This document shows, piece by piece, positions 45,064 to 54,358 of a stretch of DNA of 64,000 bases. Source of the DNA: an uncultured Desulfobacterales bacterium (GTDB lineage: Bacteria; Desulfobacterota; Desulfobacteria; Desulfobacterales; JAHEIW01); the NCBI GenBank assembly GCA_947259495.1, contig CAMYLV010000023.1:1-64000 (forward strand), written 5' to 3'. The translations under genes were made by a program, and so were the position numbers. Positions within the stretch are counted from its first letter, which is position 1, and the number at the start of each line of letters is the position of its first letter. Under the pieces are notes generated by a model, which saw nothing but the letters and a program-made list of their open reading frames with translations, did not search any database and was not told where the DNA came from.

Positions 45064-46245
45064 TTAGTCCAGATATATCCAATCCGATACCGGTACGAAC
45101 TTGCCGGCTTTCGCCCTGTAAACCTTACCCATGGCCGTCGCGTTCGTATTGCCAAAACTGACCAAACCGGCCAGGCCACCGGTATCCCATTTTTGGACCT
45201 GCGGGATGGCGTTCTTCAGATTTTCGCCGGTGATCGGCAGGCCTTTTTCATGACAAATTTGAGCCAGCTTCACGAAAACCATACCGGTGAACCAGCCCTG
45301 CAAGTAGGAGTTGGGCCGATAGGTCACCTCCGGGTGGTGTTTTTGATTAAACGCCTTGACGGTCTTGATCATGGGCACGTCATCCATGTACCAGTATGCG
45401 TACGGTGAAACACCCATATAGCCTTCCCCGTCCGGGCCCAGCTTGTCCAGCAGCATCTTGCTCATGGCCCAGAAAGTGCCCATAAAGGTGATATCCAGGC
45501 CGAAATCTTTGGCGCCGCTGATCACTTCCGGGATCGGTGAGACCACGTAGCCCTGGAATATGCAATAGTCGGGCTTTTTGCGCTTGAGATCCAGCAGCTG
45601 GCTGGTGACATCAACGGCCCCGACCTTGGTGACTTCCTCCGCAACTACTTCGATACCCAGCTCTTTGGCCAGCTTGCGGGCAAAGGGGATCGGATCACGA
45701 CCGAATTCGGTATCGCTGTAAAAAAATGCCACTTTGGGCGCCACGCCTTTTTGCTTGGGGTTCTTGGCAATGTATTTCAACAGCACGCCAAACTGCTGAG
45801 CATAAGTCGGCCCGCTGACAAAGATATAGGGATTTTTCTCCCGGACGCTGAGCTCTTCTGAAAAGCTGGTGGACCCGTAAAGCACCTTGTAACGATTGTT
45901 GATTTCGGGCGCCAGGGCCTTTCCCTGGCCGGTGGACTCGCCGTACATCATGGCCGGTTTTTCCTGAGCCATGATCTTTTTAAAAGAAGCAATAGCCCGC
46001 TTGAGATCATAACCGGTGTCTTCATAGATGTATTTAAATTTTTTGCCACCCACGCCGCCCTGTTCGTTGGTATAGTTTAAAGAATCCATCAGTCCCGCAT
46101 TGAGGTGCTTGCCGGCAAACGCAAAACGCCCGGTGATCGGCTGACAGGCACCCACCTTAATAACATCCTCGGCAAGCAAATTCCCAGTCGTCCCGAGCAA
46201 ACACAGCATCATTGTGAGTGCCAAAAAGATTCTAGTGTGTTTCAT
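45064..46245 (-). CDS. LivJ-type substrate-binding protein
   Basis: 393 residues with signal peptide about 1-25. Peripla_BP_6 features: VIKVGACQPITGRFAFAGKH, EQGGVGGKKFKYIYEDTGYD and FAREL-type core. AAGGAGT precedes the ATG. It is the binding protein of the liv-type importer encoded around it (permeases upstream, livF and acyl-CoA synthetase downstream). The ligand is probably an acid that is then activated to a CoA ester, not necessarily a branched-chain amino acid (inference from the synthetase). Confidence 0.92.
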   Translation of the reverse strand: MKHTRIFLALTMMLCLLGTTGNLLAEDVIKVGACQPITGRFAFAGKHLNAGLMDSLNYTNEQGGVGGKKFKYIYEDTGYDLKRAIASFKKIMAQEKPAMMYGESTGQGKALAPEINNRYKVLYGSTSFSEELSVREKNPYIFVSGPTYAQQFGVLLKYIAKNPKQKGVAPKVAFFYSDTEFGRDPIPFARKLAKELGIEVVAEEVTKVGAVDVTSQLLDLKRKKPDYCIFQGYVVSPIPEVISGAKDFGLDITFMGTFWAMSKMLLDKLGPDGEGYMGVSPYAYWYMDDVPMIKTVKAFNQKHHPEVTYRPNSYLQGWFTGMVFVKLAQICHEKGLPITGENLKNAIPQVQKWDTGGLAGLVSFGNTNATAMGKVYRAKAGKFVPVSDWIYLD

Positions 46246-46296
46246 AGCTTACTCCTTTCTTTTGGGTTATGGGTTTCAAGGGTTTTCAAATGGCCT

Positions 46297-47340
46297 TTAG
46301 TACTCAAAGGGCCACAACCGAAAATAATCTTTCAACCGACGCCACATTTCAGCCAATCCATGGGGCTCGAAAACCAGAAACACGACAATCAGCAGACCGA
46401 AAACAATCTGTTGCAGGGGAAACAGATAGCCCATGGCCTGCGGGAAAGCGTCAACCAGCAGACCCAGCGTGTTTTTGAGTATTTCGGGCACCAGGGTCAT
46501 GAAGATGGCGCCGAAAATGGCACCCAGAACACTGCCCAGCCCGCCGACGATAATCATGGCCAGATAGCGAATACTTTCTATTAGCGGGAAATGCTCGGGG
46601 GTCACAGTTCTCAGGAAGTTAACCCACAAACACCCCGCCACACCGGCCATGAAGGAGCTGATGCCAAAGGCATACATTTTGTAATGAAACAGGTTGATGC
46701 CCATCAACTCGGCCGAAATATCCCGGTCACGGATGGCAATGAAAGCTCGGCCCACCCGGCTCCGGAAAATATTGCGGGTCGCAGTCACGCAGATGACGAC
46801 TACCGCAAGGGTCACAAAATAGAACTTGAATTCATTGTCCAGAGAAATTCCCAGCACGGATGGGGCAGGCAGGTTGATACCCCGAATACCGCCAGTCATG
46901 GACTCCCAATGCACGAAAATAAACTCAAAGATAACCTGAGCGGCGAGCGTGGCAATACACAGATACAGTCCCTTCATTCGCATGGAGGGCCCACCGACGA
47001 TCAGGCCGAAAACGGCAGCCGACAACCCCGATAACGGCAGGCACAGAAAAAAGGGCACCTCCAGCCGGGTCGTCAAAATCGCCGCGGTGTAAGCACCGAT
47101 GCCCACAAAAGCCGCATGCCCTAAAGAGATCTGCCCGGCAAAGCCGGTTAGAATGTTGAGCCCCACCGCCGCCACGATGGCCACCCCCACCAGGTTGGCC
47201 ATGTACAGCCAATAATTACCGGCCACGAAGGGAAATATTAAAAGGGCCGCAAACAAGATGCCCATCCAGAAACGGACCGTGGGCGTTTTAAAGACCGCTT
47301 CATCTGCGACATAATTCGCTTTGAAATCTCCGATACGCAT
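46297..47340 (-). CDS. livM: LivM-type ABC permease
   Basis: 347 residues, about ten membrane helices. LivM marks: VVAAVGLNILTGFAGQISLGHAAFVGIGAYTAAIL and the C-terminal MIIVGGLGSVLGAIFGAIF. It starts 15 nt after livH ends. Forms the inner-membrane pore with LivH. Confidence 0.94.
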   Translation of the reverse strand: MRIGDFKANYVADEAVFKTPTVRFWMGILFAALLIFPFVAGNYWLYMANLVGVAIVAAVGLNILTGFAGQISLGHAAFVGIGAYTAAILTTRLEVPFFLCLPLSGLSAAVFGLIVGGPSMRMKGLYLCIATLAAQVIFEFIFVHWESMTGGIRGINLPAPSVLGISLDNEFKFYFVTLAVVVICVTATRNIFRSRVGRAFIAIRDRDISAELMGINLFHYKMYAFGISSFMAGVAGCLWVNFLRTVTPEHFPLIESIRYLAMIIVGGLGSVLGAIFGAIFMTLVPEILKNTLGLLVDAFPQAMGYLFPLQQIVFGLLIVVFLVFEPHGLAEMWRRLKDYFRLWPFEY

Positions 47341-47355
47341 ACTAAAATTTTTTCT

Positions 47356-48240
47356 CTAAAGCCTTTCGATCTCTTGTTTGCCGAAAAGACCGTAGGGCTT
47401 GATCAACAGGATCAGCACCAGAACAACAAACGGCGCGACGTCTTTGACCCCGCCGTGAAAATAGGGGTCCAGGTAGCCGCCGGCCAGATTTTCGATGATG
47501 CCCATGATAAAGCCTGCCAGGACAGCACCGCCAATGGAGTCCAGGCCGCCCAGGATAACCACCGGAAATATTTTAAGGCCGATATGTCCCAGGGTGGGGT
47601 GCACACCGCCGATGTTGCCGATGATAATGCCGCCCAGGGTGGCGGCAACGGCCCCGAAAGCCCAGGAGAGGGTGAACATGGCTTTGACGTTGATGCCCAT
47701 GGAAAAAGAAGCGCTCTGATCTGCGGCCGTGGCGCGCATCGCTATTCCGACTTTGGCGTATTTGAACAGCAACGCAAAGACGATCACTACTGCCACCGCC
47801 AGAACAAAGCCATAAAAAAGGTTGGAGCGCACGACGATCTCACCGATTATTAGCGGTGCCCTGGGCACAATCGCCGGAAAACTGCGAAAATCAGATCCCC
47901 AAACCATTTCGGCGATGCCCATCAGAATTGAGCTGAGACCGATGGTGACCATGACAATGCTGATGGTGGGTTGTCCGAGCATGTGCCGCAATACGAGGCG
48001 CTCAACCATAAAACCCAGCAGAGCGGCACAGGCCATCACACCGATAAAGGCGGGGATGGCCGGCAGACCCATGTAAATCATAAAGGAATAAAAAAAATAG
48101 GCCCCGATCATCATGAATTCGCCGGTTGCGAAATTGATGATGCTCGTGGCCTTATAAATCAGGACAAAACCCAGAGCGATTAACGCGTAAACGCCCCCGA
48201 CCGCAAAACCGCTAACGAGCAGCTGAAGGAATATGTCCAT
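47356..48240 (-). CDS. livH: LivH-type ABC permease
   Basis: 294 residues. LivH marks: LVSGFAVGGVYALIALGFVLIYKATSIINFATGEFMMIGAYF at the N-terminus and VVILGGLDSIGGAVLAGFIMGIIENLAGGYL near the end. Its start overlaps the end of livG by 29 nt, a sign of tight co-expression. Confidence 0.94.
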   Translation of the reverse strand: MDIFLQLLVSGFAVGGVYALIALGFVLIYKATSIINFATGEFMMIGAYFFYSFMIYMGLPAIPAFIGVMACAALLGFMVERLVLRHMLGQPTISIVMVTIGLSSILMGIAEMVWGSDFRSFPAIVPRAPLIIGEIVVRSNLFYGFVLAVAVVIVFALLFKYAKVGIAMRATAADQSASFSMGINVKAMFTLSWAFGAVAATLGGIIIGNIGGVHPTLGHIGLKIFPVVILGGLDSIGGAVLAGFIMGIIENLAGGYLDPYFHGGVKDVAPFVVLVLILLIKPYGLFGKQEIERL

Positions 48241-49012
48241 TGCGTGCCTTTTTTTCTCCCAGGTATGCTTTGATCACCTGCGGGTGCTGTTGAACATCTT
48301 CGGGCTTGCCCTCTGCCAACTTTTGGCCGAAGTTGAGAACCAAAACCCGATCAGAGATATCCATGATAACTTTCATATCGTGTTCGATGAGCACGATCGT
48401 CATGTTGTGTTCTTCATTGATGTCCAGTATGAAACGGGCCATATCTTCGGTTTCCTCGGCATTCATGCCAGTGACCGGTTCGTCCATCAACAGTATTTTC
48501 GGTCGCATGGCAAGGGCGCGGCCAAGTTCGACGCGTTTCTGAAGACCGTAGGCCAGAGATCCCACCGGTAGCTTGCGGATGGCCTCGATTTCTAAAAAAT
48601 CGATAATGTCTTCTTCGACTTTGCGCCTGAGCGCCATCTCTTCTCGATGGGCCGGCCCCCAGTAACATAAAGATGCCAGAAGACCGGTTTTCAGATGGCT
48701 ATGGGCTCCGAGTTTTATATTGTCCAGAGCGGACATGCCGCGATAAAGGGCGATATTCTGAAAAGTTCGACCGATGCCCAGGGCGGCGCGCCGATGCGCG
48801 GCCATGTGGGTGATATCCTGGTCTTCGAAAAAAATCTGCCCCTCGTCGGGATGATAAAAGCCGCTGATGCTGTTTAGGATGGATGTCTTGCCGGCGCCGT
48901 TAGGTCCGATGATGGCGAAAACCTCGCCCGGGACGACCTCAAAGCTGACATCGGACAAAACCTGCAGGCCGCGGAAGGATAAAGAAAGCTTTTTGACCGC
49001 AAGAAGGCTCAT
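48212..49012 (-). CDS. livG: LivG-type ABC ATPase
   Basis: 266 residues. Walker A GPNGAGKTSILNS, LivG signature region (AYGLQKRVELGRALAMRPK), Walker B ILLMDEPVTGMNAEE, and the IEHDMKVIMDISDRVLVLNFGQKLAEG switch. This is the first gene of the liv-type operon (order livG, H, M, J, F, acyl-CoA synthetase), all on the minus strand. It powers uptake with LivF. Confidence 0.94.
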   Translation of the reverse strand: MSLLAVKKLSLSFRGLQVLSDVSFEVVPGEVFAIIGPNGAGKTSILNSISGFYHPDEGQIFFEDQDITHMAAHRRAALGIGRTFQNIALYRGMSALDNIKLGAHSHLKTGLLASLCYWGPAHREEMALRRKVEEDIIDFLEIEAIRKLPVGSLAYGLQKRVELGRALAMRPKILLMDEPVTGMNAEETEDMARFILDINEEHNMTIVLIEHDMKVIMDISDRVLVLNFGQKLAEGKPEDVQQHPQVIKAYLGEKKARNGHIPSAAR

Positions 49013-49167
49013 GCATTTTCTATAGCCTAAGGCGGGGTGATACGCAAGGCTGGGATAGCCACCTGGAGAAAATTAACGGCTATTCGGCAGAAAATGAATG
49101 CTGGAATTTTAGACGTAAAAAAGGAATTTTTATTTCGCTGACTTTCCCCTAATGCATACAAGGCCAA

Positions 49168-50115
49168 TTACTTGCGGCCGGCGGCGGTTTCAATTTCATC
49201 CAGCAGAGCCCGGGCTCTGGCCACGGCCATTTGATCCGCAGCATCATTTGCTGCAGAAAGCGCCAGGTTCCCAAGTTGGAGAGCTGCCGGATTTTGCCCC
49301 TGGGCGAAGGAGCTGCGTGCCGCCCTGAAATACCGGTCTGCCGCCAGACGGTAATTACCCGCCTGCCGATAAGACTCAGCGGCACTTTGCAGGGCACCGG
49401 CCATTTGGGCGTACTGTTCAGCCTGCTGAAGCAAGAAAACCTCCCGGTCAAATTCCCTGGCTGCCATAACCGGTTCTTTTCGAATCAAATGAATACGCCC
49501 TGCCAGACGCGACAATCCGGCACGCAAGCCGCTATCCGACGCACCCGTAGCGAATTTTGCAGCCATTTGCAACTCCCGGGCAGCGAGCGCTGCATCTTCT
49601 TGGTCGCAGGCCATCTGACCGCGCAGCAAATGGGCCTGCACCCGATGGTTGTTCGTGGAAATCGCTTCAGCGTCGGACAAAACCTGCTCCGTGAGCGCCA
49701 GGGCCTCTTCCGGTTGGCCTTGCAAGCGGGCGACCTTTGCCTCAACCAGCAAAATATCGGAAATGTCGCCTTGAACGCTCAAAACTTCTGTTTTGGCCTC
49801 GACAAGTAAAAATCTGGCTTTTTCAAACTGGCTCAGCCGAATGTGGCAGGCCGCCAGGTTGTAAGCCGCATCACCGATCGCCGCCGCGCTGTCCATGACG
49901 CGCGCCCGCTGAAGCGCCCGCTGGTAGAGCGTTGCCGCCTGTTCGGTCAGCCCCTGTTCAAATGCAACACGCCCGGCCGACATGGCCGCCGAAAATTCGG
50001 CATCGATCGCTTCCCCTTTAGGGCGAGCGGAAGTGGCACAGCTGCTTAGCATCAGAAAAGACACCAGGCCGCAAAGGTAAAATGCCACTGCCACAGATAA
50101 CGTCTGTCTGTTCAT
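49168..50115 (-). CDS. Lipoprotein with TPR-like helical repeats, end of Mla-like operon
   Basis: 315 residues. Lipobox LSSC near residue 26 after a long hydrophobic signal. The mature part is Ala/Leu/Gln-rich helical repeats (AAATLYQRALQRARVMDSAAAIGDAAYNLAACHI) in TPR style. It overlaps the MCE gene by 4 nt, so it belongs to the lipid-transport operon. It may take the place of an outer-membrane lipoprotein partner such as MlaA, though it does not look like MlaA itself. Confidence 0.8.
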   Translation of the reverse strand: MNRQTLSVAVAFYLCGLVSFLMLSSCATSARPKGEAIDAEFSAAMSAGRVAFEQGLTEQAATLYQRALQRARVMDSAAAIGDAAYNLAACHIRLSQFEKARFLLVEAKTEVLSVQGDISDILLVEAKVARLQGQPEEALALTEQVLSDAEAISTNNHRVQAHLLRGQMACDQEDAALAARELQMAAKFATGASDSGLRAGLSRLAGRIHLIRKEPVMAAREFDREVFLLQQAEQYAQMAGALQSAAESYRQAGNYRLAADRYFRAARSSFAQGQNPAALQLGNLALSAANDAADQMAVARARALLDEIETAAGRK

Positions 50116-51164
50116 GGCCGCTTCCTTTCTGATCCAACTTCAGCTGCTGGAATCCGCGTCGTCGGCTGGGCCTGTTCGACATAGCCGCGAAGCATCCAGT
50201 GCTTTTGCATGCCGATAACCAGTTTTTCTATCTGCCGCAGCGTCTCCTGGGTTTGTATCATGAGCCCGGGCAGCGACTGCATTTCCTGGTCGAGACGGCC
50301 AACGATGTTCGGAAAGCTGTCCATGGTTTTGTGGATGTCTTTCAAGACCACTTCCGTCTCCTGCAGCACCTTTTCGGTCAATGATGTAAGGCGGGGCATG
50401 GCAGCAAGCTGTTCGCCAACATTATCGGTTAATTGCGCAATCTTGCCGCTGGTTTTTTGGGCATCCAGCAAGACGACCTTCAGCTCGGAAAGAATCGTAT
50501 TTACACCGCTCAACGTTTTTTCAAGCTCGGCGGCCATCGATTTATCCGTTAAAAGCTTGGTGACAATACCTTCACCGGCTTCCAACTTTTGTGAAAAACG
50601 ATTCATGCGTTCGAGCAGCAATTGCAAAGGGCTGTCCGGGTTTCTGAGATTCGCCGCCAGTTCCCCGTATTGCTCAACGGCGTTGAGGGTGGCGTTTTCC
50701 ATGCGCATGAGCGTTTCTTCGATCGTCGTAAAAATGCTCTTTTCAACCGTCGACGGAATCATTGAATTTTTTTTGGGCAGCGCAGCGCCTTTTCCACGGG
50801 TAATATCCAGATAAGTATCTTCGGCCACCAGGCCGAATTTTTTCCGTATGATAGCTGTCGAGTCATCGCGCACAAATCGAAAAAAATCAGCCCGGATGCG
50901 GACCTGGGCTATCATGCGATCGTCTGCGTCGATGGCGATCCTGCGGACCTGTCCGGCAGCGGCACCCAAAAGCATCACTTCAGCCCCTTTACGCAAACCA
51001 TGTGAGCCGCTTTCAGGCAACAAAACGCTGAGCTCGTAATTGCGCGCGAACCATTTTTGGCTGTGCGCAACCACGAAAACAGATACGGCCGCCAGAATAA
51101 CCACCAGGATGACAAAGCCCCCGATGAACTCGTTCACATACCTGAATCTGAAACGCTCGGCCAT
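50112..51164 (-). CDS. MCE domain protein (MlaD-like)
   Basis: 350 residues from the ATG at 51164 behind GGAGG; the frame is open 16 codons further. One N-terminal membrane helix (FIGGFVILVVILAAVSVFVVA), then the MCE domain about 38-115 (YELSVLLPESGSHGLRKGAEVMLLGAAAGQV), then a long helical stretch to about 330 (coiled-coil like, LSGVNTILSELKVVLLDAQ). MCE proteins ferry phospholipids between membranes. It overlaps the upstream ATPase stop by one base. Confidence 0.9.
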   Translation of the reverse strand: MAERFRFRYVNEFIGGFVILVVILAAVSVFVVAHSQKWFARNYELSVLLPESGSHGLRKGAEVMLLGAAAGQVRRIAIDADDRMIAQVRIRADFFRFVRDDSTAIIRKKFGLVAEDTYLDITRGKGAALPKKNSMIPSTVEKSIFTTIEETLMRMENATLNAVEQYGELAANLRNPDSPLQLLLERMNRFSQKLEAGEGIVTKLLTDKSMAAELEKTLSGVNTILSELKVVLLDAQKTSGKIAQLTDNVGEQLAAMPRLTSLTEKVLQETEVVLKDIHKTMDSFPNIVGRLDQEMQSLPGLMIQTQETLRQIEKLVIGMQKHWMLRGYVEQAQPTTRIPAAEVGSERKRP

Positions 51165-51907
51165 TATTTTTCCTCCGCAACCACGTTCATGCGCGCGCCG
51201 AACATGGTGCATTTGAAAGTCGCATCAATACCCGGATCACGCCATACCAGATCTTCGCTGGTTGTCCACAAAATCGCGCACCCCCGGTCACGCGCAATCC
51301 GAACCGCATTAACAAGCGGCGGTAAAATTGCGGGCATCAAATCCCGCGTCGGCCGCTCCAGGATAATCAGAGCCGGCTGACCTAAAAAAGCACGAACAAA
51401 CGCCGATCGGTTGAGATCTTCCAGGCGCGCACCGGAAACCGGTCTATGGGGCAGACCCGGCAGACCAAATATCCTGGCCAGCTCAGTGGCCTCTGCTTCG
51501 ATATCGGTGTCAGTTCGGGTGGTATGGTGTCGTTGAGCGAGAGTTATATTCTGACCCACACCAAGAAAATTAATCCACCCCTGGCTTCCAAAAACACGGC
51601 CCACCTTTGCCCGCTGCGCGGACGCATAATCAGCGGCCATCTCTTGCCAGTTCCTGCCCATAAATTCGACCGCACCGTCAGCGGGTTCTAAAATGCCGGC
51701 GGCCAGATCCGCCAGGGGAAGCCTGAAGCGACCCCGTTCCATCCTGACAAGCAGCAGCTGTCCTTGCGAAAGCCTGAAACTGACATCCCAAAGCGGTGTG
51801 TCAAAGAAAGCCGATGGTTCGGTTGACACCCCCCTAAAGTCCAAAACCGCCGGGCTGTGTGTGCTGCTCTTGCCCGCCAATCCGGGGTCGGTTGTTGAGA
51901 TACTCAC
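51164..51907 (-). CDS. Mla-type ABC ATPase-like protein lacking Walker A (degenerate)
   Basis: About 247 residues from a GTG at 51907 (AGGG upstream; the frame is open to 51970). The overall ABC layout is there: an opening strand LDFRGVSTEP, AAGILEPADGAVEFMGRNW after the P-loop region, and a Q-loop-like SQGWINFLG. But where GxxGxGKST belongs it reads RMERGRFRLPLADL, the signature is VSGARLEDLNRS instead of LSGGQ, and Walker B is LIILERPT with the Glu replaced. So it very likely cannot hydrolyse ATP. It sits between the MlaE and MCE genes where MlaF is normally found. Confidence 0.8.
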   Translation of the reverse strand: MSISTTDPGLAGKSSTHSPAVLDFRGVSTEPSAFFDTPLWDVSFRLSQGQLLLVRMERGRFRLPLADLAAGILEPADGAVEFMGRNWQEMAADYASAQRAKVGRVFGSQGWINFLGVGQNITLAQRHHTTRTDTDIEAEATELARIFGLPGLPHRPVSGARLEDLNRSAFVRAFLGQPALIILERPTRDLMPAILPPLVNAVRIARDRGCAILWTTSEDLVWRDPGIDATFKCTMFGARMNVVAEEK

Positions 51908-52001
51908 TGCTTTTTCAATCCCTGATATCGCATATGGTTGAATATAGGCGCACTGGCGTCTGCAGTGCATGCATCCGCGCCCGACGAGCGCATACCATCG
52001 C

Positions 52002-52790
52002 CTATACGTAAGTTAGAAGCGTAACCAGAGCGGAAATACCGAACAGAGCTCTGACGGAACGCGACAGGGCGCGCTTGGTTGCCGGCGGCACTTCAGTAAT
52101 GGAAGCCTCAACGCGCAGTCCTTCCGCACAACAGATTGCGCCCGTAAACAAAGCCGGAATGATACTTTTGGCCAAAAAATTGATGATGTCCACCGGATTT
52201 AACGAACTGAAAATGCTGTAAATGAACGTACCCGGATCGGCAATGGCGGGACTCAGCAGAAGACTGCACAGATAGCCGCTGCTAAAGGAAACGGCCACGA
52301 AAAGAACCGCCAGGCAGAAAACCGAAACGGTCAAGCTTAACACGCGCGGCATCACCAGATAGATAAACGGGTCCAGGCCCTGGGCGTCCAAAACGCGTAC
52401 TTCACCCGATATTCTCATATTGCCCAATTCTGAGGTCAGCGCGGTTCCACTGCGACCGATGATCAGGAAGTTGGTCAGTATTGGAACCGCTTCACGAATC
52501 AGTACCGTCACAAACAGAGCGCCCAGAGACTTGGACTGACCGACGACCTGCAACCACACCAACGCCTGTGCAACAACAACTATGCCGACCGCACTGGCGA
52601 CATAAAAAACAAATCCGATTGAGTCAATGCCGATCGAAAGAATTTGGCGATAAAACTCGGCTCGAACCGGGCGGGTCCAATAGCGCGGTTTGACACCCAC
52701 AAACAGTGCCTGCGCGGTTATGCCCGACAGGTAACAAATCTCCCGCCATCCGTTCAGCGCAAAATTACCAACTTGAGCAAAGGTATTCAT
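52002..52790 (-). CDS. MlaE-type ABC permease
   Basis: 262 residues with about five membrane helices. MlaE marks: FVYVASAVGIVVVAQALVW near the N-terminus, TNFLIIGRSGTALTSELGNMRISGEVRVLDAQGLDP and a C-terminal EGLRVEASITEVPPATKRALSRSV. GAAGG lies before the ATG. It forms the lipid-transfer channel with the MCE and ATPase proteins encoded downstream. Confidence 0.9.
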   Translation of the reverse strand: MNTFAQVGNFALNGWREICYLSGITAQALFVGVKPRYWTRPVRAEFYRQILSIGIDSIGFVFYVASAVGIVVVAQALVWLQVVGQSKSLGALFVTVLIREAVPILTNFLIIGRSGTALTSELGNMRISGEVRVLDAQGLDPFIYLVMPRVLSLTVSVFCLAVLFVAVSFSSGYLCSLLLSPAIADPGTFIYSIFSSLNPVDIINFLAKSIIPALFTGAICCAEGLRVEASITEVPPATKRALSRSVRALFGISALVTLLTYV

Positions 52791-52953
52791 ACGGCCTTCA
52801 ATGACACATTTTTTGCGGTCTATATTTTAGGCCAAGCATTTTGACGTTCGGCCAAAGTGTGCGCACGCTTTCGAATTGCAAAGACCTGCGATGATCAGTT
52901 ACCACGGAGCAGGACCTTAGCCGGGCTGCTGTTTTGGTTCGCGCAGCGGCCGG

Positions 52954-53961
52954 TTACTTGCGGCCTTCCAGCAGATAGGTTCGGATGTTGCCCTTTCCGG
53001 ACACATAGAATTCGCCACGCTCTTCAAACACAAAATTCTTCTGCAAGCGCTGGTAAGTTTCCGCGCTGACCTGGATGGAACCGGCCAAAGCGGTAGCTTC
53101 CATATGGGCCGCGGTGCTGACCGTATCGCCCCACAGATCGTAGGCCAGTTTTGCGGTTCCGATCACGCCGGCCACCACGGGACCACTGCTGACACCTACG
53201 CGCAACTGAAAGGGGGCATCGAGCCCGGCATCAAAACGGACCATTTCCGCCTGCATGGCAAAGGCCAACTCGGCGACAGCCTCAGCGTGATCCGGACGCG
53301 GCACGGGGACGCCCGCGGCCGCCATGTAAATATCGCCGAGCGTCTTGATTTTTTCCAGACCACGCTGTTCCGCCAGCCGGTCAAACGCTGAAAACACCTG
53401 CCCCAGCAAATCGACCACCTCAATCGGCGTTTTTTGAGCAACCAGACTTGAAAAATCATTGATCCCGGCAAACAGAACGGACGCCTCCGCAAGGCTATCG
53501 GCGATGGGGCCCGAATCCTGTTTCAGGCGGTCGGCGATAAACCTGGGAAAGATGCTGAGGAGCAATCGTTCGGACTTTTCCTTTTCAAGAAAAAGCTCCC
53601 GGTTTTTCTCACTGATCGTTTGCTCCAGGTTGATAATTCGCTGCCCGGCACGCACCCGGGCGAGCAACTCGCCTCTATCATAAGGTTTGGTGACGTAATC
53701 ATCCGCCCCGTCCTTTGAAGTCACCAGTATAATGTAGACATATCCCGGCTTCTCTTTGGTTCTAATTTTTTCACAAAGCTCTAGACCTTTCATGCGGGGC
53801 ATGATCCAGTCCGTGATGACCAGGCGGAAATCTTCTGTTTGAAAGATCTTCCAGGCCATGCGTCCATCATCGGCGATGACAACCTCATAATTTTCTTTCT
53901 CCAAAATCCTTGTGAGAAGTTTCTGAGAATCTTTATCATCTTCGGCAATCAAAATACGCAT
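52954..53961 (-). CDS. Response regulator fused to a degenerate class III nucleotidyl cyclase domain
   Basis: 335 residues. The receiver domain (about 1-105) has IAEDDKD and the phospho-Asp in LVITDWIMP, but about 13 residues are missing between VTSKD and GADDYVTKPY, where helix 4 should be. The cyclase domain (about 145-330) has VLFAGINDF in place of VLFADIVGF, WGDTVSTAAHME in place of the V-N-xxAAR-ME motif, but keeps LEKIKTLGD. So one metal Asp and the transition-state Asn and Arg are missing. Likely a pseudo-cyclase used for binding or signalling, not catalysis. It follows the HPt and hybrid kinase genes. Confidence 0.85.
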   Translation of the reverse strand: MRILIAEDDKDSQKLLTRILEKENYEVVIADDGRMAWKIFQTEDFRLVITDWIMPRMKGLELCEKIRTKEKPGYVYIILVTSKDGADDYVTKPYDRGELLARVRAGQRIINLEQTISEKNRELFLEKEKSERLLLSIFPRFIADRLKQDSGPIADSLAEASVLFAGINDFSSLVAQKTPIEVVDLLGQVFSAFDRLAEQRGLEKIKTLGDIYMAAAGVPVPRPDHAEAVAELAFAMQAEMVRFDAGLDAPFQLRVGVSSGPVVAGVIGTAKLAYDLWGDTVSTAAHMEATALAGSIQVSAETYQRLQKNFVFEERGEFYVSGKGNIRTYLLEGRK

Positions 53962-54025
53962 ACCATTATCCCTTCAGGCTTAAGGTCGTATCTCAAAATA
54001 AATCTAAATTATACTGCCATAAAGT

Positions 54026-54358
54026 CTAGCTGGATTCAAAAACGATTTCGATCCGTTCCAGGTAATCTGAAAGTTCGTTTAATGACGCCTTTATTTTTTT
54101 GGGGTTTTTATCCTTGGCGGCCTGCTCAATTAAACGGCCGGTATCCGTAATGGCATCGAATCCGTAACCTCCGCCAACGCCTTTCATGGTGTGGCCGAGT
54201 TTGGCGATAGCTGCATAATCATCTCGAGTCAGGGCATCAAAAATAGATTTGATATCCCGGTTTCTGTTTTCAAGGAATCCGGGGATGAGATCTTCCAGAT
54301 CAGAATCTACAGTGACGATGATTTTTTCACCGATGGTTGGGTCATGGGTTGCGGTCAT
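54026..54358 (-). CDS. Histidine phosphotransfer (HPt) protein
   Basis: 110 residues, all helical, with the phospho-His motif LGHTMKGVGGGYGFD near residue 60. It passes phosphate between the hybrid kinase and a response regulator. Its start overlaps the hybrid kinase stop by 4 nt (ATGA), so they are coupled. The REC-cyclase downstream is its most likely target in this locus. Confidence 0.9.
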   Translation of the reverse strand: MTATHDPTIGEKIIVTVDSDLEDLIPGFLENRNRDIKSIFDALTRDDYAAIAKLGHTMKGVGGGYGFDAITDTGRLIEQAAKDKNPKKIKASLNELSDYLERIEIVFESS

